From the NCBI RefSeq assembly GCF_020682705.1, contig NZ_JAGTTN010000006.1, positions 172,019 through 236,018 on the forward strand: a DNA stretch of 64,000 nt. The letters are read 5' to 3'. Shown here in pieces: positions 56,586 through 64,000 of the stretch. Each line of letters starts with the position of its first letter. Position 1 is the first letter of the stretch. The stretch is from Microbacterium allomyrinae (lineage in GTDB: Bacteria; Actinomycetota; Actinomycetes; Actinomycetales; Microbacteriaceae). Under the pieces are notes generated by a model. The model was not told where the DNA came from. It ran no database searches and saw nothing but the letters and a program-made list of their open reading frames with translations. Made by a program: the position numbers and the translations under genes.

Positions 56586-57194
56586 TCAGCGTGTCTCGGG
56601 GCTCGCGAGCAGCAGTTCGAGAAGCGCCAGGGCGGCGTCCTGAGGGGCCGCCGGATCGAGCAGCCACTGCGTCTGCAGGCCGTCGGAGGCCGCGACCACG
56701 AGCGCGGCGACCGCGTCCGGAGCGACATCCGCGCGGATCAGGCCTGCCGCCTGGTTGTGCCGCACACGCTCGACCAGGTCGCTCCGCACGCGCGCGAAGC
56801 GCTCCGTGGCGAAGTCGTGGGCAGCCTCGTGCCCCTCTTCGAGGGCGGCGGCGACGAGCGTCGAGTACAGCTGCACGAGCCCCGGGACCTCGCGGTTGGA
56901 TTCGGTCCAGCGGCGCATGAGCTCGACCGGCGTCACCTCCGGATCGACCGGGCCCCGCGCGTCGCTGCGCCGCTCGGACTCGCGGTAGACGGCGACCAGC
57001 AGTTCCTCGAGCGAGCCGAAGTAGTGCTTCAGGGCGGCATGCGTGACGCCGACCTCTTCGGCGATCGCACGCAGGCTCGTCTTGTCGGAGCCCCGCCTGG
57101 CGTACACCTCGATCGCTCGATCGAGGATCTCCTGGCGTCGGGCGACCCCTTTGGCGTACGACCCGCGCGGGGTCGGGGCAGGTTCGTCCGGCAT
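56586..57194 (-). CDS. TetR-family repressor of the sugar isomerase/dehydrogenase genes
   Basis: A 202-aa protein with an N-terminal HTH (about 18-65: QEILDRAIEVYARRGSDKTSLRAIAEEVGVTHAALKHYFGSLEELL) and a helical C-terminal domain with a TetR_C-like arrangement. It is divergent from the isomerase gene at 57308, and a perfect 9+9-bp palindrome lies between them, so repression of the sugar genes and itself is likely. ATG at 57194 has AGGA 8 nt upstream; the ATG at 57203 directly abuts that AGG and would add three residues. The inducer is probably a sugar or cyclitol metabolite, by context only. Confidence 0.9.
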   Translation of the reverse strand: MPDEPAPTPRGSYAKGVARRQEILDRAIEVYARRGSDKTSLRAIAEEVGVTHAALKHYFGSLEELLVAVYRESERRSDARGPVDPEVTPVELMRRWTESNREVPGLVQLYSTLVAAALEEGHEAAHDFATERFARVRSDLVERVRHNQAAGLIRADVAPDAVAALVVAASDGLQTQWLLDPAAPQDAALALLELLLASPETR

Positions 57195-57215
57195 GGTCGT
57201 CATCCTAACCGCACT

Positions 57216-57237
57216 AAAACCTCCGCGTGGAGGTTTT
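57216..57237. promoter_or_regulatory. TetR operator between repressor and isomerase genes
   Basis: AAAACCTCC (57216-57224) and GGAGGTTTT (57229-57237) are perfectly complementary around a 4-nt centre. Because both flanking genes point away, a terminator role is unlikely, although the T-run resembles one. Confidence 0.78.
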
Positions 57238-57307
57238 GATGCTATCGTGATTCACGGCGGGCCTGACCGCCCGATCCGTCATCGACGACAACGAAGGAGC
57301 GCGACCC

Positions 57308-58126
57308 ATGCCGGTCCAGACATCCATTCAGCTGTTCACGGTCAACTCCGCACTGGAGGCCGACCTCGAAGGCACCCTCGCCGAGGTCGCCGCACGCGGC
57401 TTCACCGCGGTCGAGCCGTACGACTTCGTGCGCCGCGCCGAGCCGCTCGCCGCCGCCCTCGCCGCGCACGGCCTCGCCGCGCCGACCGGCCATGCGTTCC
57501 TCGCGTCCACCTCGTTCGTCAATCCCGACGGCAGCGGCACGACCGTCCCGGTCCCCGCCCCCGAGGTGGTGTTCGCCGCCGCGAAGACCCTCGGCATGAC
57601 CACGGTCATCGATCCCTACACGGAGCCTGCCCGCTGGGAGTCGCTCGAGCAGATCGCCGAGACCGCCCGCCTGCTCAACGCCGCCGCCGAGATCGGCGAA
57701 GCGCACGGCATCCGCGTCGGATATCACAACCACGCGCACGAGCTCGAGGCCACCTTCGACGGCAAGACGGGACTCGAGGTGCTCGCCGACCTCCTCGACG
57801 AGCGCGTCGTGCTCGAGGTCGACCTGTACTGGGTCGCCCGCGCCGGCGTCGACTCGCCCACGCTTCTGAAGACGCTCGGCGACCGCGTGATCGCCGTCCA
57901 CGTCAAGGACGGCACGCTCGACCCCGAGGCCGTCGCCGCCTACCCGCCGGCCGACCAGGTTCCCGCGGGCCAGGGCGTCGTGCCGCTCGCCGAAGCGCTG
58001 GCGGCGGCATCCGCTCTCGAGGTCGCCATCGTCGAGTTCGACCACTTCCCCGGCGACCTCTACAGCGCGATCGAGCAGAGCCGGCTCTTCCTCGACGAGA
58101 CGGTCGCCGCGAAGGTCGTCGCCTGA
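57308..58126 (+). CDS. Sugar phosphate isomerase/epimerase (xylose isomerase-like TIM barrel)
   Basis: A 272-aa metal-dependent TIM-barrel protein of the AP endonuclease 2-like family. It opens with SIQLFTVNSALEADLEGTLAEVAARGFTAVEPYDF; GIRVGYHNHAHEL (about 137-149) and VVLEVDLYWVARAG (about 170-183) carry the metal and substrate His, Glu and Asp residues, and VAIVEFDHFPGDL closes the barrel with a metal Glu. Relatives isomerise or dehydrate inositol derivatives and keto-sugars. ATG at 57308 has GAAGGAG upstream. Its stop overlaps the dehydrogenase start by one base. The exact sugar is unknown. Confidence 0.93.
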   Translation: MPVQTSIQLFTVNSALEADLEGTLAEVAARGFTAVEPYDFVRRAEPLAAALAAHGLAAPTGHAFLASTSFVNPDGSGTTVPVPAPEVVFAAAKTLGMTTVIDPYTEPARWESLEQIAETARLLNAAAEIGEAHGIRVGYHNHAHELEATFDGKTGLEVLADLLDERVVLEVDLYWVARAGVDSPTLLKTLGDRVIAVHVKDGTLDPEAVAAYPPADQVPAGQGVVPLAEALAAASALEVAIVEFDHFPGDLYSAIEQSRLFLDETVAAKVVA

Positions 58127-59265
58127 TGGGCTCGGCGAACGCGCCCGTCGGCGTCGGCATCATCGGAGCGGGCAACATCAGCGACCAGTACCTGACGAAC
58201 CTCACCTCCTTCCCCGATGTGCGCGTGCTCGCGATCGGCGATCTGCTCGAGGATCGCGCCGCCGTGCAGGCAGCCAAGTACGGTGTGCCCCGCTCAGGCG
58301 GCGTCGACCTCGTGCTGAACGATCCCGACATCGACATCGTCGTGAACCTCACGATCCCGGCGGTGCACGTCGAGGTGTCGGAGGCGATCATCGCGGCCGG
58401 CAAGCACGTCTGGACCGAGAAGCCGATCGGCATCGACCGCGAGGAGTCGCGTCGCCTGCTCGAGAAGGCGGATGCCGCGGGCCTGCGCGTCGGCGTCGCT
58501 CCCGACACCGTGCTCGGCCCCGGCGTGCAGACCGCCAAGCGCGCCATCGCCCGCGGCGACATCGGCCGCCCGCTGTTCGCGCAGACGACGTTCCAGTGGC
58601 AGGGCCCGGAGATCTTCCACCCGAACCCCGCCTTCCTCTACGCGAAGGGCGGCGGTCCGCTGCTGGACATGGGCCCGTACTACGTGTCGGCGCTGGTGCA
58701 CGTGTTCGGCCCCGTCGCGTCGGTGGCGGCACTCGGTCTGCAGGGCACGCCGACCCGCCGCGTGCAGGTGGGCGAGCTCACCGGTCAGGAGTTCCCCGTC
58801 GAGGTCCCCTCGACGCTCTCGGTGCTCATGGACTTCGAGCAGGGCGGTCAGGCCCAGAGCCTGTACAGCACCGACTCGCCGCTGCTGCGCCAGGGCATCG
58901 TCGAGATCACCGGCACCGAGGGCACGCTCGTCATCCCCGACCCGAACACGTTCGGCGGCGCCATCACCATCACCCGCCCGCTCGGCGAAATGGTGATCCC
59001 GCCCGCCCCGATCGTGCAGGAAGTGCTCGACGTGCCGCAGGAGGGGGTGCTCGCCGGCCGCGGCCTCGGACTTCTCGACATGGCCCGTTCGATCCGCGAC
59101 GGCCGCCCGCACGTGGCGACCGGCCGCTTCGGCTACCACGTGCTCGACACCCTCCTCTCGATCGAGGAGGCGGCAGCCGCGCGCAGCTTCGTGACCGTCG
59201 AGAGCACGATCGACGAGGTCGGATCGCTCGCGGCCGACTTCGACCCGCTCGCCGCGACGCTCTGA
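58126..59265 (+). CDS. Gfo/Idh/MocA-family dehydrogenase
   Basis: A 379-aa NAD(P)-dependent oxidoreductase for sugars or cyclitols. The Rossmann domain starts VGVGIIGAGNISDQYL (about 8-23) and includes the conserved catalytic EKPIG near 104-108. The C-terminal alpha/beta domain has GGGPLLDMGPYYVSALVHVFG near 180-200, with Asp and Tyr/His positions used in substrate binding. The start ATG overlaps the isomerase stop (TGATG). Together the pair should oxidise a sugar and rearrange the product. Its stop codon is the first of four stop codons generated by a 15-bp repeat, and a very strong terminator follows. Confidence 0.95.
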   Translation: MGSANAPVGVGIIGAGNISDQYLTNLTSFPDVRVLAIGDLLEDRAAVQAAKYGVPRSGGVDLVLNDPDIDIVVNLTIPAVHVEVSEAIIAAGKHVWTEKPIGIDREESRRLLEKADAAGLRVGVAPDTVLGPGVQTAKRAIARGDIGRPLFAQTTFQWQGPEIFHPNPAFLYAKGGGPLLDMGPYYVSALVHVFGPVASVAALGLQGTPTRRVQVGELTGQEFPVEVPSTLSVLMDFEQGGQAQSLYSTDSPLLRQGIVEITGTEGTLVIPDPNTFGGAITITRPLGEMVIPPAPIVQEVLDVPQEGVLAGRGLGLLDMARSIRDGRPHVATGRFGYHVLDTLLSIEEAAAARSFVTVESTIDEVGSLAADFDPLAATL

Positions 59266-59319
59266 GACATGGCGCTCTGAGACATGGCGCTCTGAGACAT
59301 GGCGCTCTGAGACATGGCG
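59260..59319 (+). repeat. Four perfect 15-bp repeats starting at a stop codon
   Basis: CTCTGAGACATGGCG is repeated four times without change. The first TGA is the dehydrogenase stop. Each later copy adds ATG GCG CTC TGA, a complete three-codon ORF, at 59269, 59284 and 59299. The last ATG (59314) opens into the terminator stem. Confidence 0.93.
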
Positions 59320-59360
59320 CCGGACGGCCCCCGGACTCCTCGAGTCCGGGGGCCGTCCGG
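59320..59360. terminator. Strong terminator hairpin
   Basis: CCGGACGGCCCCCGGACTC (59320-59338) and GAGTCCGGGGGCCGTCCGG (59342-59360) are perfectly complementary over 19 bp on a 3-nt loop, followed by TGTTCT. It ends the isomerase/dehydrogenase operon. Confidence 0.92.
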
Positions 59361-59470
59361 TGTTCTCGGAGAGCCTCGCGGCTGCAAGCTGCTTCGATGT
59401 CCCGATGCGGCGGAGTATCACGCGCGCATTCGCGGGCTCCTCCCCTGCAGCCGAGCAGAGGAGCACATCC

Positions 59471-61054
59471 ATGTCCGTGATCATCGATCCCGAGAGCATC
59501 CGCCCTCATGAAGACACCCTGTACGTCCTGAGACTCGGTGATCGCACCGAAGCCGGCGCCGAGCGAGTCGGCGAGATCGCCAGGGCAACGGCCCCCGAGG
59601 CCGAGCCCCGGCGTCTCGGCGAGACCGCGACGGGGTTCTACGTCGACGACCGGCTGGTCGCCTTCGCCGACGCGACCGGCGGCGAGTCCCGCAACTTCCC
59701 GCAGCTCGATGTCCTCGCCCCGTCGGACGGACTGGCCGACCGCGCCTTCGAGGCGGCGGCCGAGCTCGCACGTGATGAGGCGCTGATCCCGCGGGACGCG
59801 ACGAACCAGACCGTGCTCGCCCCCACGAGCCTTCGCGGCTCGCGCGCATCGCGGCGCCGGGTCGGTGACTCCGCCGACTACCTCGGGTTCGCCCGCATCC
59901 AGCGCACCGTCCGCGACATCCCGGTGGTTGGTCGCGGCTCGCGCGCGACCGTCTCCGTCTCGGACGACGGGGTCGAGGCGCTCGCCCACAACTGGCGGTA
60001 CGCCGACGTCGTCGAGGAGCACTCCGGCGCCGGCATCGACCGTGGGCGGGTGATCGAGGCGATCAGCGAGGCGCTGGCCCCGATCGCCGAGGAGCAGGAC
60101 GTCCACGTGGAGTCGGCGCGCCTGGTCTACTACGACGCCGACGCCGACCTCATCCAGCCCGCCTTCCGGTTCATCGCCTCGTACGGGCGCGGTGATCGCG
60201 TCGACGACGAGGATCAGATCGGCGGACACCTGGTCGGATACGTGCCCGCGCTCGAGCTCTTCGAAGAGCTCCCGCCCACTCTCACGCGACCGCGGGTGCA
60301 CCCCAAGGAGCCCCTCGCGACCGCATTCCCCCGACTCAACACCCGGCCGACGCTCGGGCGGTACGTCGTGCGCGAAGACAACGCGGGCTGGGTCGCCAGT
60401 GCCAACAGCTTCCTCAGCGGCCTGCGCACGGCGCAGACCCTCTTCGGCACGATCGCCCCGATCGACCGGCAGTACTACTGGGCCGAGCCGCGGCTCTACA
60501 CCGATGAGAATCGTGAGTTCATCGACGCCGTCCAGGTCGCACTCACCGAGTCGCACGGCAACTGGCACATCTTCAGCACGTTGAAGGACAACGCCGACAT
60601 CGTCCGCTTCGGCGACATCCCCGGCGACGGCTACGGCGGCGCGGCCCGCGCCGGCGCGCTGGCGTACTGGATCCTGCATTCGTGCTCCGTCATCCCGACC
60701 TCGCTCGACAGCGACACGTCGTACGACCCGTGGTGGGACGTCTTCCAGGGGCTGCACGCCGCCGTCGGCTACCGCACCAAGATGTGGATCAACGACGAGG
60801 TCTCGTTCCGCTATGCCTTCTTCGCGGCGCTCGGAGCGCCGATGGTGTCGAACTGGCTGACGACGGTGATCAATGACGACTCGTACTGGCCGGTGGAGAC
60901 GTACGTGGACAACTCCCACTACGACCCCGAGCGCACGGTGCCGTGGGGCCGGCCGTCCGCGGTGAACGTGCTCGGGCACGCGGGCGACACGATCTTCCAG
61001 ACGACTCCGCTCGGTCGCCCATCGGTGCTGCAGCAGTGGTGGTACGGGGACTGA
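59471..61054 (+). CDS. DUF6345-like protein, possible caspase/gingipain-like fold
   Basis: A 527-aa soluble protein without signal peptide or membrane span. The N-terminal ~330 residues are acidic and match nothing I recognise, although ELFEELPPTLTRPRVHPKEPLATAFPRL hints at a propeptide-like part. The C-terminal third resembles DUF6345: SHGNWHIFST (His362), GALAYWILHSCSVIPT (Cys405), YDPWWDVFQGLHAAVGYRT, then FFAALGAPMVSNWL. In that family a His-Gly and a later Cys suggest a cysteine-peptidase-like dyad; whether it is active is unproven. ATG at 59471 has GAGGAG 7 nt upstream. It is a lone gene after a strong terminator. Confidence 0.85.
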   Translation: MSVIIDPESIRPHEDTLYVLRLGDRTEAGAERVGEIARATAPEAEPRRLGETATGFYVDDRLVAFADATGGESRNFPQLDVLAPSDGLADRAFEAAAELARDEALIPRDATNQTVLAPTSLRGSRASRRRVGDSADYLGFARIQRTVRDIPVVGRGSRATVSVSDDGVEALAHNWRYADVVEEHSGAGIDRGRVIEAISEALAPIAEEQDVHVESARLVYYDADADLIQPAFRFIASYGRGDRVDDEDQIGGHLVGYVPALELFEELPPTLTRPRVHPKEPLATAFPRLNTRPTLGRYVVREDNAGWVASANSFLSGLRTAQTLFGTIAPIDRQYYWAEPRLYTDENREFIDAVQVALTESHGNWHIFSTLKDNADIVRFGDIPGDGYGGAARAGALAYWILHSCSVIPTSLDSDTSYDPWWDVFQGLHAAVGYRTKMWINDEVSFRYAFFAALGAPMVSNWLTTVINDDSYWPVETYVDNSHYDPERTVPWGRPSAVNVLGHAGDTIFQTTPLGRPSVLQQWWYGD

Positions 61055-61185
61055 CTCGGGGGGCGAGGCCGGATCGCCGGAACGCCTGGAGGCACGGTTC
61101 CTGGTTCTCGCGGCCATGGAAGCGACGGAGGTCGTGGCGAGCTCCGAGGTCGGGCTGTGGCCGCGGGCCGTGCCAGGATTCGAGC

Positions 61186-61821
61186 ATGAACCCCGCCGCC
61201 AAGAGCGCTGCTCTCGTGTGCGCTTTTGGCCTCACCGTCGCCGTACTCACGGGGTGCGCACCCACCGCCGTGCCGACGTCCGCGCCGACGGACGCTTCCG
61301 CCGCACCTGCTGCGGACGCTTCCGCCGCAGCCGCTGCGGACGATGCAGCCGCTGCCGATACCGCGGCTGAGCAAGCCATCGACGAGGCCGAGTCCGCCGC
61401 GCGCAGGGCGGCGCGCGACGCCCAGGCCGCCCTGCGCCAGACCGAGTACGACGAGACGACCGACGTGCTCGCGGACCGGATGCCGGACGGATACACATTC
61501 CCCGAGCAGGCGCCCACCGCGAACCTGGGCCGGGCCGGGATCAGCAATGGGGCAGGCGGCGAACTCATCGCCTACGCCGTGTGGCGCTGCTCGGTCGCGC
61601 AGGCCGCGCGTGACGCTCAGGTGAATGACGGCGACTACGTCACCGGCCGCGCGCTCCTCGCGCAGATCGAAGCCGTGGGCGACGAAGTTCTCCCGGGCAA
61701 CGGCGAGTGGTTGCAGAGAGTCCTCCCCGACGCGGACTCCATCCGCTTCAACGGGGCGCTCGAAGGCGAGACGGGCATGTGCTATTTCTGGCTCCGCCCA
61801 CACGGTCGCTGGAACGTCTGA
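61186..61821 (+). CDS. Small secreted lipoprotein with a low-complexity linker
   Basis: A 211-aa protein with a lipoprotein signal: hydrophobic segment to residue 21 and lipobox LTGC, lipidated Cys24. Residues 25-75 are alanine, serine and aspartate rich, and 60-90 are probably a helix (EQAIDEAESAARRAARDAQAALRQTEYDE). The C-terminal domain (about 95-211) contains MPDGYTFPEQAP, YAVWRCSVAQAA and ETGMCYFWLRPHGRWNV; its two cysteines could form a disulfide outside the cell. I do not recognise the family. ATG at 61186 has AGGA upstream. No operon partners. Confidence 0.85.
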   Translation: MNPAAKSAALVCAFGLTVAVLTGCAPTAVPTSAPTDASAAPAADASAAAAADDAAAADTAAEQAIDEAESAARRAARDAQAALRQTEYDETTDVLADRMPDGYTFPEQAPTANLGRAGISNGAGGELIAYAVWRCSVAQAARDAQVNDGDYVTGRALLAQIEAVGDEVLPGNGEWLQRVLPDADSIRFNGALEGETGMCYFWLRPHGRWNV

Positions 61822-61971
61822 GCCGGCACTCGCTTCGTTGTTCGCGTCTTGCACCGAGAGCCCGGCGCAAGAGCACGGGCAGCGGAGGCATCGGATATCT
61901 CTTCGATACAGGATGCGTTCCTGGACCATTGTGATCGCATTAATGTCGGAGGGTGCTGGCATTCTGGATCT

Positions 61972-63435
61972 ATGACCATCCCGCCCTTTCCGGTCGATGA
62001 GCCGGCCGTCTCCGACGAGGAGTGGGAAGCACGCGCAGAATCGGTGTGGGCAAACGAGTTCTTCCCAGACGACCAGTTCGGATTCGCCGAAGCTGCCGAA
62101 GCAGCCCACGCGAGCGGCGCGACGCGTGTCGTCGCAAGCGTGGAGCGGTGGCTGACCGATCAGCGCCACCGCGAGAATCTCGTCGAACGGTGGGTCGAGT
62201 CCGTGGCCCTGGCGGCCAAGCTGCAGGCAGCCCAGGCCGAAATCCTCGCCGAAGCGCAAGATCTGGCTCGAGACGGTGCCTCGACGCGCCATGACGACCT
62301 GTCGATCCGCAGCCTCGCCGCTGAGCTCGCGGTCGCGGTGCGGATGTCGGATCGCACCCTCGAGCAGCACATGAACGATGCGGCGATGCTGCGCGATCGG
62401 TTCGCAGCAACACTGGACGAGATGCGCGGTGGTCGCATGAGTCGTCCGCACGCTCAGGTGATCGTCGATGAGGGCCAGCGACTCGCAGACGATGAGGTGC
62501 GCGCCGAATACGAACGCCTCGTGCTGAAGCGCCGTGCGCATCTGACCACAGGGCGCCTGCGCGCGATGGCGAAGTCGATCGCAGAGCAGCTCGACCCGGT
62601 GCCGATGGCCGAACGCCATCGGGTCGCACGGGAGGAGCGTCGCATCGCGATGCGCGATCTCGACGACAGCATGTCCGAGCTCTGGGCGCTGATCCCCACC
62701 CCACTCGCGCACGGCATCCATGACCGCATCACGCAGATGGGGCGCTCCATTCGCGACGCCGCGGCCGCGCCCGCCGACGCCGATCCCGACGCAGGCGCAG
62801 AGGCCGCCGCAGGCGCCGCCGCCGCTGATGAGCGGACGCTCGACCAGCTGCGGGCCGATGTCTTGTGCGATCTCCTGCTCACCGGGCACGCCACCACGGC
62901 CGGCGTCGATCGGGATGGCGGCGAGGGGATCGACGCGTTCCGCGCGATCGTGCAGATCACCGTCCCCGTGCAGACGCTGCTCGGCGACGACTCGGCGGTC
63001 CCCACTCTCGCCGGCACACCGATCGACGCGGACTCCGCGCGACGCCTTGTCGCCGGCGCCACTCTCTGGCATCGAATCCTGACGGACCCGTGCACCGGCG
63101 AAGTACGGGCGGTCGATCGCCGGTTTCCTCTCGAGGCGCAGCGCGTCTTCCTGCGGGCAAGAGACGAACACTGCCGATTTCCCGGATGCCGACAGCCGGT
63201 GTGGCGCTGCGACGCAGACCACACGATCGACCACCAGTACGGCGGCCCGACCGCGACATGCAATCTCGCGCATCTGTGCCGACGGCATCACACGCTCAAA
63301 GGCAGCACCGCGTGGCGGGTCGAACAGCGAGACGCCGGGATTCTGGTCTGGACCAGCCCCGCCGGTCGGGCTTACACCGACACCCCGGCACCGATGCTCC
63401 GATTCATACCCGCAGGCGCATCGCCACCGACCTGA
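61972..63435 (+). CDS. DUF222-HNH endonuclease-like protein (second copy)
   Basis: A 487-aa protein with a helical DUF222 region (about 20-390) and a C-terminal HNH motif (about 395-460) reading CRFPGCRQPVWRCDADHTIDHQYGGPT ... NLAHLCRRHHTLKG, with paired cysteines and catalytic histidines. It is only distantly similar to the copy at 30388: HNH architecture is shared, but the N-terminal halves differ. An alanine/aspartate linker splits DUF222 near 262-285. ATG at 61972 has no clear ribosome site; GGAGGG is 20 nt upstream. Like the first copy, it is followed by a tandem-repeat region. Function unproven. Confidence 0.88.
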   Translation: MTIPPFPVDEPAVSDEEWEARAESVWANEFFPDDQFGFAEAAEAAHASGATRVVASVERWLTDQRHRENLVERWVESVALAAKLQAAQAEILAEAQDLARDGASTRHDDLSIRSLAAELAVAVRMSDRTLEQHMNDAAMLRDRFAATLDEMRGGRMSRPHAQVIVDEGQRLADDEVRAEYERLVLKRRAHLTTGRLRAMAKSIAEQLDPVPMAERHRVAREERRIAMRDLDDSMSELWALIPTPLAHGIHDRITQMGRSIRDAAAAPADADPDAGAEAAAGAAAADERTLDQLRADVLCDLLLTGHATTAGVDRDGGEGIDAFRAIVQITVPVQTLLGDDSAVPTLAGTPIDADSARRLVAGATLWHRILTDPCTGEVRAVDRRFPLEAQRVFLRARDEHCRFPGCRQPVWRCDADHTIDHQYGGPTATCNLAHLCRRHHTLKGSTAWRVEQRDAGILVWTSPAGRAYTDTPAPMLRFIPAGASPPT

Positions 63436-63483
63436 TCGTGGCGCCGCGCGATCGTCGTCCGCTCTGAGCGGGGATCGTCGCGC

Positions 63484-63895
63484 GGAGTGCGGAGTGCGGG
63501 GATCGTCGCGCGAGACGCTGAACGCGAGGCTTTGAGCGCAACGCTTCGAGCGCGTGGCTCTGAACGGGCGGCTTCGAGCGCCAGGCTCGGGACGCGGAAC
63601 GCGGAACGCGGAACGCGAGACGCGGGACGCTGTACGCGGGACGCTGAACGCGAGACGCGAGACGCGAGACGCGAGACGCGAGACGCTGAACGCGGGACGC
63701 GGGACGCGGAACGCTGAACGCTGAACGCAAGACGCGGAACGCGAGACGCGGGATCGGCGGCGCGTGAGGCTCTGAACGCGGGACGCCGAACGCGGACCTC
63801 CGGACGCGAGACGCCGAACGCGGACCTCCGGACGCGAGACGCCGAACGCGGAGCTTCGGGCGCGAGGCTCTGAACGCAGGCTCTCAACGCAAGGC
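63484..63895. repeat. Heptanucleotide minisatellite
   Basis: About 400 nt of degenerate 7-bp repeats of the form (G/A)ACGC(G/T)(G/A), for example GACGCGAGACGCGAGACGCG around 63656. The core (about 63590-63750) is most regular; the flanks have decayed. Seven is not a multiple of three, so all frames are open and read as arginine-rich heptads; I treat these frames as artefacts. No gene is supported between 63436 and the window end. Confidence 0.9.
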
Positions 63896-63954
63896 TCTGA
63901 ATGTCGCGCCGGGCTTCCGGGGGCGCCGGGCTCCCCGGCGGGCGCCGCGGGCAC

Positions 63955-64000
63955 GGGGCGGGCGGGCGGTCAGCGCCCGGGCGGGGCGGGCGGGCGGTCA
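63955..64000. repeat. G-rich 18-bp direct repeat at the window edge
   Basis: GGGGCGGGCGGGCGGTCA occurs at 63955-63972 and again at 63983-64000, each with four runs of three or more Gs or close to it, so four-stranded DNA is possible. Whether TCA marks the stop of a minus-strand gene beyond the window cannot be seen. Confidence 0.6.

Noticed and set aside
63487..63717. A 76-codon arginine/glutamate-rich frame, and matching antisense frames
   Set aside because: They arise from the 7-bp repeat, which keeps every frame open. No conserved segment or ribosome site.
1..64000. tRNA, rRNA, phage, insertion sequence or conjugation genes
   Set aside because: Looked for cloverleaf-like sequences, transposase or integrase motifs and found none that hold up.

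Overview
The window is chromosomal DNA from a very GC-rich actinobacterium. Its gene density, GTG starts, apparent leaderless promoters, lipoprotein signals and small family-specific proteins (the 106-aa protein at 12610-12930, the DUF2871 protein, two DUF222-HNH proteins) suggest Microbacteriaceae, most likely Microbacterium. That placement is an inference from gene content and sequence style, not from a marker gene. I see no rRNA, tRNA, CRISPR array, phage or insertion sequence.

Region 1 (1-11.0 kb) handles pentoses. xylA-xylB (minus strand) sits back to back with a LacI-type repressor. A second minus-strand operon encodes a sugar-binding lipoprotein, two permeases and an intracellular GH3 glycosidase, and is divergent from a ROK-type repressor. 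This looks like uptake of short xylo-oligosaccharides, cleavage to xylose, and entry into the pentose phosphate pathway. Region 2 (11.0-16.3 kb) has a class III aminotransferase, a small conserved protein, a TetR/SDR pair sharing a palindromic operator, and an SLC13-type transporter.

Region 3 (16.3-46.2 kb) is a sulfur island. It opens with a reverse-transsulfuration pair (cystathionine beta-synthase-like and gamma-synthase/lyase) preceded by a leaderless 11-residue peptide with five cysteines, which looks like a cysteine-sensing attenuator. Next is a six-gene minus-strand operon: two luciferase-like flavin monooxygenases (LLM), a DUF1684 protein, a two-subunit ABC exporter with asymmetric ATP sites, and a third LLM. 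A MocR regulator lies opposite it. After an FAD monooxygenase and a DUF222-HNH gene comes an LLM gene divergent from an eight-gene plus-strand operon (two paralogous family 5 binding proteins, two permeases, two ATPases, two LLM enzymes). That operon converges on a rhodanese, a 39-codon small ORF and an FMN reductase. Six LLM enzymes, one candidate flavin reductase, an importer and cysteine synthesis together suggest scavenging of organic sulfur compounds. The substrates cannot be read from the sequence.

Region 4 (46.4-64 kb) is mixed: a proline-rich repeat lipoprotein, a RecQ helicase fused to a phosphoribosyltransferase-like tail, a DUF2871 membrane protein, a two-component system, a cysteine desulfurase-like protein, an FUSC-type membrane protein, an endo/exonuclease/phosphatase-fold protein, a PPOX oxidoreductase, a TetR regulator facing a sugar isomerase/dehydrogenase operon, a DUF6345-like protein, a small lipoprotein and a second DUF222-HNH protein.

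The window is rich in short tandem repeats with different unit lengths (18 bp at 32.4 kb, about 57 bp at 44 kb, 18 bp inside a gene at 46.7 kb, 17 bp at 47.1 kb, 15 bp at 59.3 kb, 7 bp at 63.5 kb) and in long intergenic hairpins.
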